Below are positions 28,139 to 37,647 of a stretch of DNA of 64,000 nt, one piece after another. Every line of letters begins with the position of its first letter. The stretch's first letter is position 1. The stretch lies in assembly GCA_913063325.1 (NCBI GenBank), contig CAJXYE010000002.1:62001-126000 (forward strand), read 5' to 3'. The DNA comes from an uncultured Colwellia sp. (GTDB lineage Bacteria > Pseudomonadota > Gammaproteobacteria > Enterobacterales > Alteromonadaceae). The translations under genes were made by a program, and so were the position numbers. The notes beneath the pieces were generated by a model. It worked only from the letters and a program-made list of their open reading frames with translations. It was not told the DNA's origin and did no database searches.

Positions 28139-28254
28139 GACATGATTTTCAACATTTTTCTTGTTTGTACAAATAATTACTGCTTTGTAGACTGCCTGTG
28201 TAATAATCAACGTAATTAATAATACAAAGCATTAACCTTACAAGGAATAATTTG

Positions 28255-29505
28255 ATGCTCGAACGCCTTTCTAAACAAGCTAACACCTCTCTACTTAGCG
28301 TGAGTAAAATCGCATTAATTGGTTTACTTACTTTAACTTTAACTGCCTGTGGTAAACAAGAAGTACAAGTTGCACCGCCAGCGCCAGCCGTTTCAGTTTA
28401 CTCAATTAAATCCCAACCTGTTGGTGGTTATCGTGAGTTTGTCGCACGTACAGAAGCTTTTAAAGAAGCAAATCTACGAGCACGCGTTGAAGGCGAATTA
28501 TTAGAACGACACTTTAGAGAAGGAAGTATCGTTGAAAAGGGGCAAGTACTCTTAAAGATAGATCCCGCAGCATACAAAGCAGCGTTATCTGCAGCAAAAG
28601 CCGATTTAAGCTCTAGAATATCAGGTGAAGAAAATGCAAAGCGTAACCTAAAGCGAGCAAATGAACTCATTAATGATGGTTATATTTCTCAATCAGATTA
28701 CGATCGATTAACGACAGAAGAGTCGCAAGCTAAATCAGCTGTTAAATCTGCACAAGCGTCGCTTGAGAAAGCCGAGCTTGACTTGGGCTACACCACGATT
28801 ACAGCGCCTTTTACAGGTCGTATTGGTAAAGTAAATTATAATGTAGGTAACCTTGTTGGGCCAACAAGCAGTACTTTAGCGACACTAATCATAACAGATC
28901 CCATATTTGCTAGCTTTCAAGTTGAAGAAAGTACTTATGTCTCATACCAACAGTCGCATCAGGGAGACAGAAGCAATAAGGTTAGTCAGTTTGATATCTC
29001 CTTACGTTTACCGAACAACTCTGATTACCCAGAAAAGGGACGACTAAACTTTTCTGACACTAAAATCTCTGAAGGCATGGGTACAGTAGAGCTAAGAACA
29101 ATCTTCCCTAACCCCAATAATATTATTATACCCGGCTTATTTGTTACCTTGATCCTTGAAAGTCAAAACAAAGAAGAAATGGCCTTAATTCCTCAAGCTG
29201 CAGTTCAAGAAAATCAGCAAGGAAAGTTTGTTTTAATTGTTGGTGAAAATAACAAGGTAAAACAACGCCATGTAGTACTCGGACGAAGAATTAATGCAAT
29301 GTGGGTTGCTGAAAAAGGTGTTGCTATTGGTGAGAAAGTCATCGTTGAAGGATTACAAAAAGTACGTTCTGGTGTAGAAGTAAGAGGTATTGAGAAGTAT
29401 GTTGATCCTACTATTGGAACAATATCTGATCTTAAAAATAAAGACGTTGACTCTTCTAAAGTGAATGAGCCAAATATTAGCCCTAGTGCTACTACTGATA
29501 AGTAA
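28255..29505 (+). CDS. RND efflux periplasmic adaptor (AcrA/MexA family) lipoprotein
   Basis: A 416-residue membrane-fusion protein. The signal peptide ends with a lipobox (LTAC). The order is barrel-sandwich half (RARVEGELLERHFREGSIVEKGQVLLKID), alpha hairpin (about 105-170), second half (LDLGYTTITAPFTGRIG), then beta-barrel and membrane-proximal domains. The ATG at 28255 has AAGGA eight bases upstream and is preferred over the in-frame TTG just before it. It forms a tripartite pump with the next gene, 14 bp downstream. No outer-membrane TolC-type gene or regulator is adjacent. Confidence 0.93.
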   Translation: MLERLSKQANTSLLSVSKIALIGLLTLTLTACGKQEVQVAPPAPAVSVYSIKSQPVGGYREFVARTEAFKEANLRARVEGELLERHFREGSIVEKGQVLLKIDPAAYKAALSAAKADLSSRISGEENAKRNLKRANELINDGYISQSDYDRLTTEESQAKSAVKSAQASLEKAELDLGYTTITAPFTGRIGKVNYNVGNLVGPTSSTLATLIITDPIFASFQVEESTYVSYQQSHQGDRSNKVSQFDISLRLPNNSDYPEKGRLNFSDTKISEGMGTVELRTIFPNPNNIIIPGLFVTLILESQNKEEMALIPQAAVQENQQGKFVLIVGENNKVKQRHVVLGRRINAMWVAEKGVAIGEKVIVEGLQKVRSGVEVRGIEKYVDPTIGTISDLKNKDVDSSKVNEPNISPSATTDK

Positions 29506-29519
29506 ACAAGGACGATTTT

Positions 29520-32500
29520 ATGATCAGTAAAACTTTTATCAATCGCCCTAAATTTGCCTTTGTAATATCTATTGTTATTACACTTGCTGGCTTAATTGCC
29601 ATGAGCGTATTGCCGGTAAATATGTATCCTGAAATTACCCCTCCTCAGGTTCAAATTTCAGCTGTGTACCCAGGAGCAAGTGCTCAAGTTGTAGAAGAGT
29701 CAGTTATCAGACCCATTGAAGAACAAATCAATGGTGTCGAAGATATGATGTATATAGAGTCTTCCGCATCAAACAATGGTAGTGCTGTTATAACGGTATT
29801 TTTTAAAGTTGGCACCGATGGTGATATTGCACAAGTGAATGTGCAAAATAGGGTTGCACTGGCAACTAGCTCATTACCATCAGAAGTAACACGACAAGGT
29901 GTTGATGTTAAGAAAAAATCAAGCGCCATGCTTTTGGGTATTAACTTATTCTCTGAACAGGAAAGTATCAATCAGCTATTTTTAAGTAATTATGCTACTA
30001 ACTACTTAACTGAGCCTTTAGGGCGTATCAAAGGTGTAGCTTCCGCAGAAGTTATGGGTGAAATGACCTATAGCATGCGTGCATGGTTAAACCCTGAACG
30101 CATGGCATCGTTGAGTATTACTGTCACTGAAGTGCAGCAGGCATTACAAGAGCAGAATATGATTGTTGCTGCAGGTAAGTTAGGTGCTAGCCCAACATTA
30201 CCTAATCAACAATTTGAGTACTCTATTCAAGCAAAAGGTCGTTTAAAAACTCCTGAAGAATTCGGACAAACAATAATTCGTGCACAACGTAACGGTAACT
30301 TTATCCGCTTAGATGATATCGCTCGTTTAGAGTTAGGGGCAGAAGACTATTCAACACAAGCAAGGTTAAATGGTAAAGAAACTGCTTTCCTTGTCATTTA
30401 TCAGTTGCCTGATGCTAATGCTACTGAGGTTGCTTCCTTGGTTAAAGCTGAAATGGTAAAGCTTTCACAGCGCTTTCCTGATGGTTTAGAATACGTTATT
30501 CCTTACGACACAACTGAATTTATCGATCGTTCAATCGAAGAAGTAATGGTGACTTTATTTCAGGCAATTGTCTTAGTTATCTTAGTAGTCTTTTTATTCC
30601 TACAAAATTGGCGTGCGACTATTATTCCAACGCTAGCCATTCCTGTTTCACTCGTAGGTACCTTTGCGTTTATGGTATTGATGGGCTATTCGATTAACAC
30701 AGTTACCTTATTCGGCTTGGTTCTTGCCATTGGTATTGTTGTTGACGATGCCATTATCGTTATAGAAAATGTTGAACGTATTTTAAAAGAAGAGCAACTG
30801 CCGATTAAAGAGGCTGTCACCAAAGCCATGGAGCAAGTTTCAGGTCCCATTATTGCGACCACCTTGGTCTTACTTGCTGTATTTGTGCCTGTTGCTTTTA
30901 TGCCAGGTATTACTGGTGAATTGTACAAACAATTCTCGGTAACAATTTCTTTTGCGGTATTAATTTCTTCATTAAATGCGCTAACATTGAGCCCTGCATT
31001 ATGTACCGTGCTTTTAAGTGCAGAAAAAATGAAACCAATCACTTGGTTACAGCCGTTCGAAAGGCTTATTACCAAGGTTACTGGGGGGTATACTAATACA
31101 GTTGGCTTTTTGCTTAAGCGACTTACCCGAGTAGGACTTTTTGTGGGGGTACTTTTTATTGCAGCAGGTTGGTTAACAACGGCTGTACCCACTGCTTTTT
31201 TACCTGCGGAAGACCAAGGTTACCTCTTTGTTGACGTTCAGTTACCCGATGCCGCTTCAAGTAATCGTGCACAAGCCGTTTTAGATAAAATAACACCTAT
31301 CATTTTAAATGATGCTGCGGTAGATGACATTATTACCGTGTCAGGTTATTCACTACTTGGTGGCGCGGGTTCAAATAATGGTCTCGCTATTATACTTCTT
31401 AAAGATTGGGAAGAACGTACAGCGCCAGAACTTGGTTTAAGGCAAGTGATCCCACGTCTGATGGGGCAGTTATGGACTATGCCAGACGCACAAATTATGG
31501 TCTTCAATCCACCGCCTATTCCTGGATTAGGTAATAGCTCTGGTTTTGACTTTAAATTGCAAGATGGTGAAGGACGAGATCCAGCTGAGTTAGCACAAGT
31601 AATGAATGGTTTAATTTATGAAGCTAATCAGCGACCTGAGTTATCACGTGTCTTTAGTACTTTTCGCGCCAATGTACCGCAATACTTTTTAGAAGTAGAT
31701 CGAAATAAAGCTAAAGCACAAGGTGTTGCATTGTCTGATATTTTTTCTACCTTGCAAGCACAGTTAGGCTCTTTATATATTAATGACTTCAGTCAGTTTG
31801 GGCGTACTTATCGTGTGACCATCCAGGCAGAAAGCCAGTACCGATCTAAGCCGTCAGATTTGCGATATTACTTCGTTCGAAATAAAGATGACGAAATGGT
31901 GCCATTAACTACATTAGCCACAATTAAGCCTATTCTTGGTCCAACAACGATTAGTCACTTTAACTTATATCGTAGTGCGAGCATCACAGGTAATGCTTCT
32001 CCTGGATATTCTTCAGGTCAATCTATAAATGTGATGGAAGAGCTGGCGAGTAAGTTACCACAAGGATATATTTATGAATGGTCAGGACAGTCGAAACAAG
32101 AATTAGAAGCGGGTAATTTAGCGCCTATCTTATTTGGTTTAGCGATTATTTTTGTTTATCTGTTCTTAGTGGCCCAGTACGAAAGCTGGACTATTCCATT
32201 TTCAGTAATCGCTGCGGTACCTTTAGCTTTGTTTGGAGCCATGTTAGCGCTGTACACCGTCGGAATGGCAAATAATATTTATGCGCAGGTTGGTTTAGTG
32301 TTATTAATTGGACTCTCTACTAAAACTGCCATCTTGATTGTTGAGTTTGCTATGGAGCAAAGAGCGGCAGGAGAAACGATAATGAATGCGGCGCTCAATG
32401 CGGCTAAAATGCGTTTCCGTGCGGTATTGATGACAGCCTTTTCGTTTATCTTAGGTGTATTACCCCTAGTCTTTGCAACGGGAGCAGGAGCTGGAAGCCG

Positions 32501-32633
32501 TGTGTCTTTAGGTATAACAGTGCTGGCTGGTATGATTGCCGCAACACTATTTGGTACTTTACTTGTGCCTTATTTCTACCTATTAATCCAACGTATGCGA
32601 GAAAAATTTAAAGGTGAATCAGACGTAACGTAA
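29520..32633 (+). CDS. RND efflux pump inner-membrane transporter (AcrB/MexB, HAE1 family)
   Basis: A 1037-residue proton-driven drug exporter, full length. It starts ISKTFINRPKFAFVISI with VLPVNMYPEITPPQVQISA, the HAE1 hallmark, has a large periplasmic loop, then helices 2-6 with the proton-relay Asp pair in GLVLAIGIVVDDAIIVIENVER. The second half repeats the pattern (NNIYAQVGLVLLIGLSTKTAILIVEFA; GVLPLVFATGAGAGSRVSLG). Twelve membrane segments are expected. Substrates cannot be told from sequence. It is co-transcribed with the adaptor and followed by a terminator. Confidence 0.95.
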   Translation: MISKTFINRPKFAFVISIVITLAGLIAMSVLPVNMYPEITPPQVQISAVYPGASAQVVEESVIRPIEEQINGVEDMMYIESSASNNGSAVITVFFKVGTDGDIAQVNVQNRVALATSSLPSEVTRQGVDVKKKSSAMLLGINLFSEQESINQLFLSNYATNYLTEPLGRIKGVASAEVMGEMTYSMRAWLNPERMASLSITVTEVQQALQEQNMIVAAGKLGASPTLPNQQFEYSIQAKGRLKTPEEFGQTIIRAQRNGNFIRLDDIARLELGAEDYSTQARLNGKETAFLVIYQLPDANATEVASLVKAEMVKLSQRFPDGLEYVIPYDTTEFIDRSIEEVMVTLFQAIVLVILVVFLFLQNWRATIIPTLAIPVSLVGTFAFMVLMGYSINTVTLFGLVLAIGIVVDDAIIVIENVERILKEEQLPIKEAVTKAMEQVSGPIIATTLVLLAVFVPVAFMPGITGELYKQFSVTISFAVLISSLNALTLSPALCTVLLSAEKMKPITWLQPFERLITKVTGGYTNTVGFLLKRLTRVGLFVGVLFIAAGWLTTAVPTAFLPAEDQGYLFVDVQLPDAASSNRAQAVLDKITPIILNDAAVDDIITVSGYSLLGGAGSNNGLAIILLKDWEERTAPELGLRQVIPRLMGQLWTMPDAQIMVFNPPPIPGLGNSSGFDFKLQDGEGRDPAELAQVMNGLIYEANQRPELSRVFSTFRANVPQYFLEVDRNKAKAQGVALSDIFSTLQAQLGSLYINDFSQFGRTYRVTIQAESQYRSKPSDLRYYFVRNKDDEMVPLTTLATIKPILGPTTISHFNLYRSASITGNASPGYSSGQSINVMEELASKLPQGYIYEWSGQSKQELEAGNLAPILFGLAIIFVYLFLVAQYESWTIPFSVIAAVPLALFGAMLALYTVGMANNIYAQVGLVLLIGLSTKTAILIVEFAMEQRAAGETIMNAALNAAKMRFRAVLMTAFSFILGVLPLVFATGAGAGSRVSLGITVLAGMIAATLFGTLLVPYFYLLIQRMREKFKGESDVT

Positions 32634-32655
32634 TATTTTACAGATGATAATACCG

Positions 32656-32686
32656 AAAAAGGGCACTCAATGAGTGCCCTTTTTTA
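32656..32686 (+). terminator. intrinsic terminator of the RND pump operon
   Basis: GGGCACTCA (32661-32669) pairs with TGAGTGCCC (32671-32679), flanked by an A run and followed by TTTTTT. It lies 23 bp after the pump stop. The A run on the other side means it could also stop the convergent DUF2986 transcript. Confidence 0.9.
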
Positions 32687-32735
32687 TTAGCTTACCGGTG
32701 ACATATACGTTGAACTATGACGTGTAAGTTAGGGG

Positions 32736-32885
32736 TTACTCTTGCTCTTGCGTATTATCATCTTCTGCAAGTTTAGCTCTTTCTGCTTTAGATACATACT
32801 TAGGCTTATTACTAGTATGTAATTTTGAATTCATTTTTTTAACTTTCTTTTTCAAAATATTGTTCATCTTTTTTTTTCTATTCAT
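32736..32885 (-). CDS. small basic DUF2986 family protein, 49 aa
   Basis: A short minus-strand frame starting MNRKKKMNNILKKKVKK and continuing to NKPKYVSKAERAKLAED, then a Gln/Glu tail. The KxNxKLHxSNKPKYVSKAERAKL pattern is that of DUF2986, a tiny Lys-rich family of Shewanella, Vibrio and Colwellia with no known function. GAGAT-type purines lie a few bases before the ATG. The protein is strongly basic in its first half and acidic at the end. It sits convergent to the RND pump terminator and 52 bp downstream of the membrane-protein gene on the same strand. Confidence 0.78.
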   Translation of the reverse strand: MNRKKKMNNILKKKVKKMNSKLHTSNKPKYVSKAERAKLAEDDNTQEQE

Positions 32886-32937
32886 CTTTTTATCTCAACT
32901 AAAAATTATTTTGTCAGTTTATGCTTTCTGATTGGTC

Positions 32938-33363
32938 CTAAAAAAGAAGGACTACAATCATTAACGGTACATACGGGTATATAACCGTTGGCTTTAATGA
33001 GTTGCCAATATACTCTGCAATAAGAGCCTTTACAGCGGGACGGTTTGTTTGAAACTGCTTATAGATCAAGTAAGGCTTCATTGACTCGTCTGTTTGCTCT
33101 GCTTCATTAAGGTCCAATTTATCCTCTATCGCTATTATCGCATTTACTGTTCTTTGCTGATAGGTTTTCCAAATACCTTCTTGTAACCATATCGTTGCTA
33201 ATAATAGTAAGGTTACAATAGTGGCTATCGAAATGCTTAAGGCAAACAAAGTGATCGCCGTTGCAACAAGCTTGATTATTAACGCATAATTTTCATAATT
33301 CTCATGATTGTTATGCAAAGTTTGCCATTGCTCTAGTAATAACTGTTTTGAAACTGTCGTCAT
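32938..33363 (-). CDS. uncharacterised membrane protein, 141 aa
   Basis: I do not recognise a named family. A polar N-terminus (QWQTLHNNHENYENY) precedes a long hydrophobic stretch at about 26-60, probably two close membrane helices. Then comes WLQEGIWKTYQQRTVNAIIAIEDKLD, a soluble charged helical region to about 120, and a third hydrophobic segment (about 125-141) that ends the protein with almost no tail. It is divergent from dbpA across 148 bp and probably transcribed with the DUF2986 gene. The layout resembles small membrane proteins scattered in marine gammaproteobacteria, but function is unknown. Confidence 0.75.
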   Translation of the reverse strand: MTTVSKQLLLEQWQTLHNNHENYENYALIIKLVATAITLFALSISIATIVTLLLLATIWLQEGIWKTYQQRTVNAIIAIEDKLDLNEAEQTDESMKPYLIYKQFQTNRPAVKALIAEYIGNSLKPTVIYPYVPLMIVVLLF

Positions 33364-33511
33364 AGGGTGAATATACTGGGGTTGTACAAAAATTACTGTT
33401 ATTATGCGCGCATTATCTATCTCATGAAAGTTTTCTTATCTTTGTATTGATAGCTTTCTTATCTTTTGGCTTAGTTCTTGACTAAGCCGCTTTAATCCAG
33501 AGGCGTTTATT

Positions 33512-34918
33512 TTGAGTACCAATACAACTACTTCATCGTTAGCTTTTACTTCGTTGAGCTTAAAACAGGATTTAGTTAAAAACTTATCGTCGCTTGGCTA
33601 TGAGAAAATGACACCCATTCAAGCTAAAACCTTACCAGAATTACTTAAGGGTAAAGATGTTATTGGTGAAGCTAAAACTGGCTCAGGTAAAACTGCAGCT
33701 TTTGGTTTAGCATTACTTAATAAGTTAGAAGTTAAAAAGTTTCGCATTCAATCTATGGTGATTTGTCCAACCCGTGAGCTGGCTGACCAAGTTGCGCAAG
33801 AGTTGAGAAAACTAGCTCGTGGCATTCATAATATTAAAATATTGACACTTTGTGGCGGAACACCATTTGGTCCACAAATTGGTTCTTTAGAGCATGGTGC
33901 GCATGTTATTGTTGGTACCCCTGGACGTCTTGAAGAGCATGTTATAAAAGGCACTCTACAATTAGATAATTTAGACTTACTTGTACTTGATGAAGCTGAT
34001 CGCATGTTAGAAATGGGTTTTCAAGCCGCACTTGATAATATTGTTGGACGCACACCACTTGATCGCCAAACGTTACTTTTTAGTGCAACGTTCCCCGAAC
34101 AAATTAAGTCTATTAGCGAAAGCATCATGACTGATCCTGTGATGGTTAAAGTTGCTTCTAGTGAAGACCAATCAACTATCACTCAAAAATTTTTCAAAGT
34201 GAGCAATGATGACGATCGCCTTGATGCGCTACGTTTATTATTACTAGATAAGCAAGTTGAATCGACGGCCATTTTTTGTAATACCAAAAAAGAAACCCAT
34301 CAAGTCGCTGAAGCCTTACACTTTGATGGTTTTAGCGTATTAGCCTTGCATGGTGATTTAGAACAGCGAGATAGAGATCAAACTTTATTACGTTTTGCCA
34401 ATAAAAGTGCTTCTATTCTTGTTGCTACTGACGTTGCAGCACGTGGTTTAGATATAGATAACTTAGACTTAGTTATTAACTATCACATTGCCCGTGATAG
34501 TGAAGTTCACGTGCACAGAATTGGCCGAACAGGACGTGCTGGCAGTATAGGTTTAGCCTACTCACTGTATAGCGATAAAGAAAGCTATAAAGTGGGTCTA
34601 CTTGAAGATTACCTTGAAGCGGTTATTACACCTGAGCCATTACCATCATTGGCCGTATTATCTAATGAACGCCCACAGGCTAAAATGGCAACCATTCAAA
34701 TTGATGCTGGTAAAAAGCAAAAAGTTAGAGCTGGAGACATTTTAGGCGCACTGACGGGGGATAATGGAGTGCAAGGCTCACAAGTTGGTAAAATTAAAGT
34801 ACTTGATAACAAAGCCTATGTAGCGGTTACTAAAGCTGCTTTAAATCTAGCGTTGAAAAAAATATCTAAAGGGAAAATGAAGGGGCGTACCTTTAACGCC
34901 CGCCATTTAACTAACTAG
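33512..34918 (+). CDS. dbpA: ATP-dependent RNA helicase DbpA
   Basis: A 468-residue DEAD-box helicase. N-terminal helicase motifs: the Q motif (MTPIQAKTLP), AKTGSGKT (motif I), PTRELADQ (Ia), VGTPGR, LDEADRML (II), FSAT (III). C-terminal: TDVAARGLD (V), HRIGRTGRAG (VI). The last 75 residues (KQKVRAGDILGALTGDNGVQGSQVGKI and NARHL) form the DbpA RNA-binding domain that recognises 23S rRNA helix 92, so it acts in 50S maturation. The start is TTG with AGAGGCG upstream. A repeat element begins right after the stop. Confidence 0.93.
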   Translation: MSTNTTTSSLAFTSLSLKQDLVKNLSSLGYEKMTPIQAKTLPELLKGKDVIGEAKTGSGKTAAFGLALLNKLEVKKFRIQSMVICPTRELADQVAQELRKLARGIHNIKILTLCGGTPFGPQIGSLEHGAHVIVGTPGRLEEHVIKGTLQLDNLDLLVLDEADRMLEMGFQAALDNIVGRTPLDRQTLLFSATFPEQIKSISESIMTDPVMVKVASSEDQSTITQKFFKVSNDDDRLDALRLLLLDKQVESTAIFCNTKKETHQVAEALHFDGFSVLALHGDLEQRDRDQTLLRFANKSASILVATDVAARGLDIDNLDLVINYHIARDSEVHVHRIGRTGRAGSIGLAYSLYSDKESYKVGLLEDYLEAVITPEPLPSLAVLSNERPQAKMATIQIDAGKKQKVRAGDILGALTGDNGVQGSQVGKIKVLDNKAYVAVTKAALNLALKKISKGKMKGRTFNARHLTN

Positions 34919-34921
34919 TAA

Positions 34922-35185
34922 TACCAATTTTATTAAATTTCTTCCCAACTCAGAGTTATGCTCGATGTTCAATAACAAGGCAAATTTGTTTCGGTCTAGT
35001 CATTCTAAATCAAATAAATTTAACGACGTTAGTGGATATCGAACAAGCTCCCAAAGGGCGAGTTTAAAAGGCTTACATGCTGCGTTATTGATTTTGATAA
35101 GGGAATAACCATTATCTTCTATCAATGCCTTGCCTCTAAGCCTTTTAATTCTCGCTGAGTGGGAAAGACCTTAATCAACTTGGTA
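34922..35185 (+). repeat. inverted-repeat element copy 2 (MITE-like), 264 bp
   Basis: Same family and orientation as the elements at 27165 and 37382. It starts TACCAATTTTATTAAATTTC, ends with the inverted counterpart closing at TTGGTA, and is flanked by TAA on both sides (34919-34921, 35186-35188). This copy is the most divergent in the first hairpin (about 34955-35045), while the second hairpin (GAGTTTAAAAGGCTT against AAGCCTTTTAATTCTC) is well kept. It begins one codon after the dbpA stop and fills the gap to zapE. Confidence 0.85.
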
Positions 35186-35240
35186 TAAAGCCCTTTTTAA
35201 TTTAAATGCACAATGATTAAAGCTTAATGACTAAACCTTC

Positions 35241-36350
35241 ATGAAAGAAGCCTACCAAGAGCTGCTTGCCAATAAGCAGCTCGATTTTGATGACGCTCAA
35301 ACTCAAGCCATAGATGCCTTAATTCAATTGTCTGAACAGTTGCTAGCTCAGCAGCAGCGGCCTAAAAAGTTAAAAAAAACTATCCCTGGATTATATTTTC
35401 ACGGCAGAGTAGGGCGCGGAAAAACCATGCTGATGGACTTGTTTTATAATGAACTAGGCATTTCTAATAAAAAACGTATCCACTTCCATCATTTTATGGA
35501 AAGTATTCACCAACAGTTAGCCAAGCTAACAGGGCAATCAGAGCCACTGACTTGCATTGCTAAGGCATGGGCTACAGACATCGAACTACTCTGTTTTGAT
35601 GAGTTTTTTGTTAGTGATATTGGTGATGCTATGCTACTTTCAGGTTTGTTTTCAGCACTTTTATCTCAAGGCGTAACGCTGGTGGCAACGTCGAACTGTA
35701 AACCTGAGCAACTCTATCGTAATGGTTTGCAAAGAGAACGCTTTTTACCCACCATAGCACTAATCAATCAGTATTGTCAGGTTGTGTCTATTGATGGCGA
35801 AATTGATCATCGCCGTAGCAAGCTCGCTAAAAACACTCATTATAACAATTATTTTTTATTGGTAAACCAAGGCAGTGCAGCGTTAATTGAGCGTTTTCAA
35901 AAATTGACCGATAATTCAAAGTTGATTTGTGGTGAGATAGAAATCAATCACCGCAAGCTCAGCTTTATAGCACGCAGTAATAACACCATTTTTTTTGATT
36001 TTTTTGAGTTGTGCTCAGGACCTCGTAGTCAACGAGATTATATGGTGTTAGCACAAAATTTTGATAGCGTATTTATTGCTAACATACCTCAATTTTCTGG
36101 ATCGCTAGTACCTGCAGTATTTTCTGGTGTTGAAGATAGCTATCAACGAAGTGGGGTTTTAATGGGCGACTTGCAGCAACTTGATGATGAAGCACGCAGG
36201 TTTATTGCTTTGGTTGATGAGTTCTACGATCAAAACGTTAAGTTAATTGTTAGCGCGCAAGTTGATATATTTGAGCTTTACCAGGGACAACAACTTGCTT
36301 TTGAGTTTGAGCGCTGTCAGTCTCGTTTAATTGAAATGCAGAACAGCTAA
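35241..36350 (+). CDS. zapE: cell division ATPase ZapE (AFG1 family)
   Basis: A 369-residue AAA-type P-loop ATPase. Walker A is GRVGRGKT (about 54-61), followed by MDLFY, KRIHFHHFMESIH, Walker B LLCFDEFFVSDIGDAM and sensor VATSNCKPEQLYRNGLQRERFLPTI, all typical of ZapE/AFG1. In E. coli ZapE binds FtsZ and matters for constriction under low oxygen or heat. Length is close to the E. coli protein (375). In E. coli it neighbours rplM/rpsI, but here it follows dbpA and a repeat element. Confidence 0.93.
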   Translation: MKEAYQELLANKQLDFDDAQTQAIDALIQLSEQLLAQQQRPKKLKKTIPGLYFHGRVGRGKTMLMDLFYNELGISNKKRIHFHHFMESIHQQLAKLTGQSEPLTCIAKAWATDIELLCFDEFFVSDIGDAMLLSGLFSALLSQGVTLVATSNCKPEQLYRNGLQRERFLPTIALINQYCQVVSIDGEIDHRRSKLAKNTHYNNYFLLVNQGSAALIERFQKLTDNSKLICGEIEINHRKLSFIARSNNTIFFDFFELCSGPRSQRDYMVLAQNFDSVFIANIPQFSGSLVPAVFSGVEDSYQRSGVLMGDLQQLDDEARRFIALVDEFYDQNVKLIVSAQVDIFELYQGQQLAFEFERCQSRLIEMQNS

Positions 36351-36541
36351 AAAACCAATAACTCGTCAATTTGACTAATAATCTTACATTTTATTAATAT
36401 CTTTATATTGATTTCCCCCCCATCTATTTGATATTTATATAAAAAATAAACTTGGCACTATGTTTGTAACAATAGACAAGTAATCGTTACTAAATAAACG
36501 GGAATTTAACCCCGTACACTGAATTTCACAAGGATAGAATT

Positions 36542-37381
36542 ATGACTTATTTCCACGCCACTTTAATTGCTAGCGCCCTTACCGCTTCTCTTGCATCATC
36601 AGCACTATATGCTCATGAATCATGTAACGTTGACTTATCGGCAGGTTTCACCATAGATGTTAGCGCTACTGAGTTTTTACAAGACGAAGGTGGGAATAGT
36701 AATACAAAGCGTAGTTTATATAAAATTGTTGATGGTAAAACGCTTTTTATTGAGAGTAAAAGTATTGAATTAACTGAGGCTCAACAAGCCTTGTTGAAAA
36801 AGTATGATGATAAAATTCGCCACTTAGTACCTCAAGTTAAGAGTGTTGCTATAGAAGGTGTTGACTTGGCTATTGATGGGGTAAACCTTGCGTTCAATGG
36901 TTTATTAGGCGAAGGCAATAGTGTTGCAGCTGACCTAACTAAAGAGCTAAACTTAATTCGTGAAGAAGTTGTCGCCAAATTATCCATTGAAAATGGTATT
37001 TCTGTCGGTATCGATGGTTTAGAAAGCGATGAGCTGTTGGGCAAGGACTTCGACCAACGAATTGAGTCTTCTGTAGAAAAAGCAGTGCTAAATTCTATGG
37101 GAAGTATTTTAATGGCAGTGGGTCAACAAATGATGACATCAGATAGTGACGAACAAAGCTTTGAAACACGTATGGAAAATTTTGGTGAAAGTATCGAGCA
37201 GGAAATGACAGTGAGAGCAGAAGTCATAGAGAAGAAAGCTGAGGCTCTATGTGTAAGCATCGCTAAAGTGGATGTGTTAGAGGAACAGCTTAAAGCAGAA
37301 ATTGCTCAACTTTCTAATACTAATGTTTTTACTGTTACTCAAGAAAGTGATGAAGAAGAAAATCATGCTACAGCAATGTAA
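36542..37381 (+). CDS. YggN-like (DUF2884) secreted protein
   Basis: A 279-residue exported protein. The signal peptide is about residues 1-24 (ending LYAHE). The mature chain begins SCNVDLSAGFTIDVSATEF and is followed by LTEAQQALLKKYDDKIRHLVPQVK and a long Glu/Ala-rich helical part with CVSIAKVDVLEEQLK near the end. This is the layout of YggN/DUF2884, periplasmic proteins of unknown function. Compared with the family it has an acidic C-terminal tail. The TAA stop (37379-37381) is directly the left flank of a repeat element. Confidence 0.75.
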   Translation: MTYFHATLIASALTASLASSALYAHESCNVDLSAGFTIDVSATEFLQDEGGNSNTKRSLYKIVDGKTLFIESKSIELTEAQQALLKKYDDKIRHLVPQVKSVAIEGVDLAIDGVNLAFNGLLGEGNSVAADLTKELNLIREEVVAKLSIENGISVGIDGLESDELLGKDFDQRIESSVEKAVLNSMGSILMAVGQQMMTSDSDEQSFETRMENFGESIEQEMTVRAEVIEKKAEALCVSIAKVDVLEEQLKAEIAQLSNTNVFTVTQESDEEENHATAM

Positions 37382-37647
37382 TACCAATTTGATTAAATTT
37401 CTTCCCTACTCAGAGCTACATTGGTGAGCTTAGAATAAACAAAATTTGTTAAACATAGTCATTCTATATTTAGTTAATTTTGTGAAATTATCAGTTTACC
37501 AATGAGCTCCCAAGGGCGAGTTTAAAAGGCTTCTATGCAGCGTTATTGATTTTGAGAAGGGAATAACCATTCTCATCAATAAATGCCTTGCCTTTAAGCC
37601 TTTTAATTCTCGCTGAGTGGGAATTAAAAGGCTTAATCAACTTGGTA
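37382..37647 (+). repeat. inverted-repeat element copy 3 (MITE-like), 266 bp
   Basis: Starts TACCAATTTGATTAAATTTC right after the TAA stop of the yggN-like gene and ends at TTGGTA followed by TAA (37648-37650). Its first 175 bases differ from copy 1 at only about one position (G/A in the CAAGGGCGRGTTT stretch). Near the right end AATTAAAAGGC is duplicated. No coding capacity. Together with the terminator below it accounts for most of the 389-bp gap before the DTW-domain gene. Confidence 0.87.

Noticed and set aside
36452-36468. TTGGCACTATGTTTGTA upstream of the yggN-like gene resembles a sigma-54 promoter.
   Set aside because: The -24 half is perfect, but the conserved GC of the -12 element is GT, and nothing about the gene suggests RpoN control.
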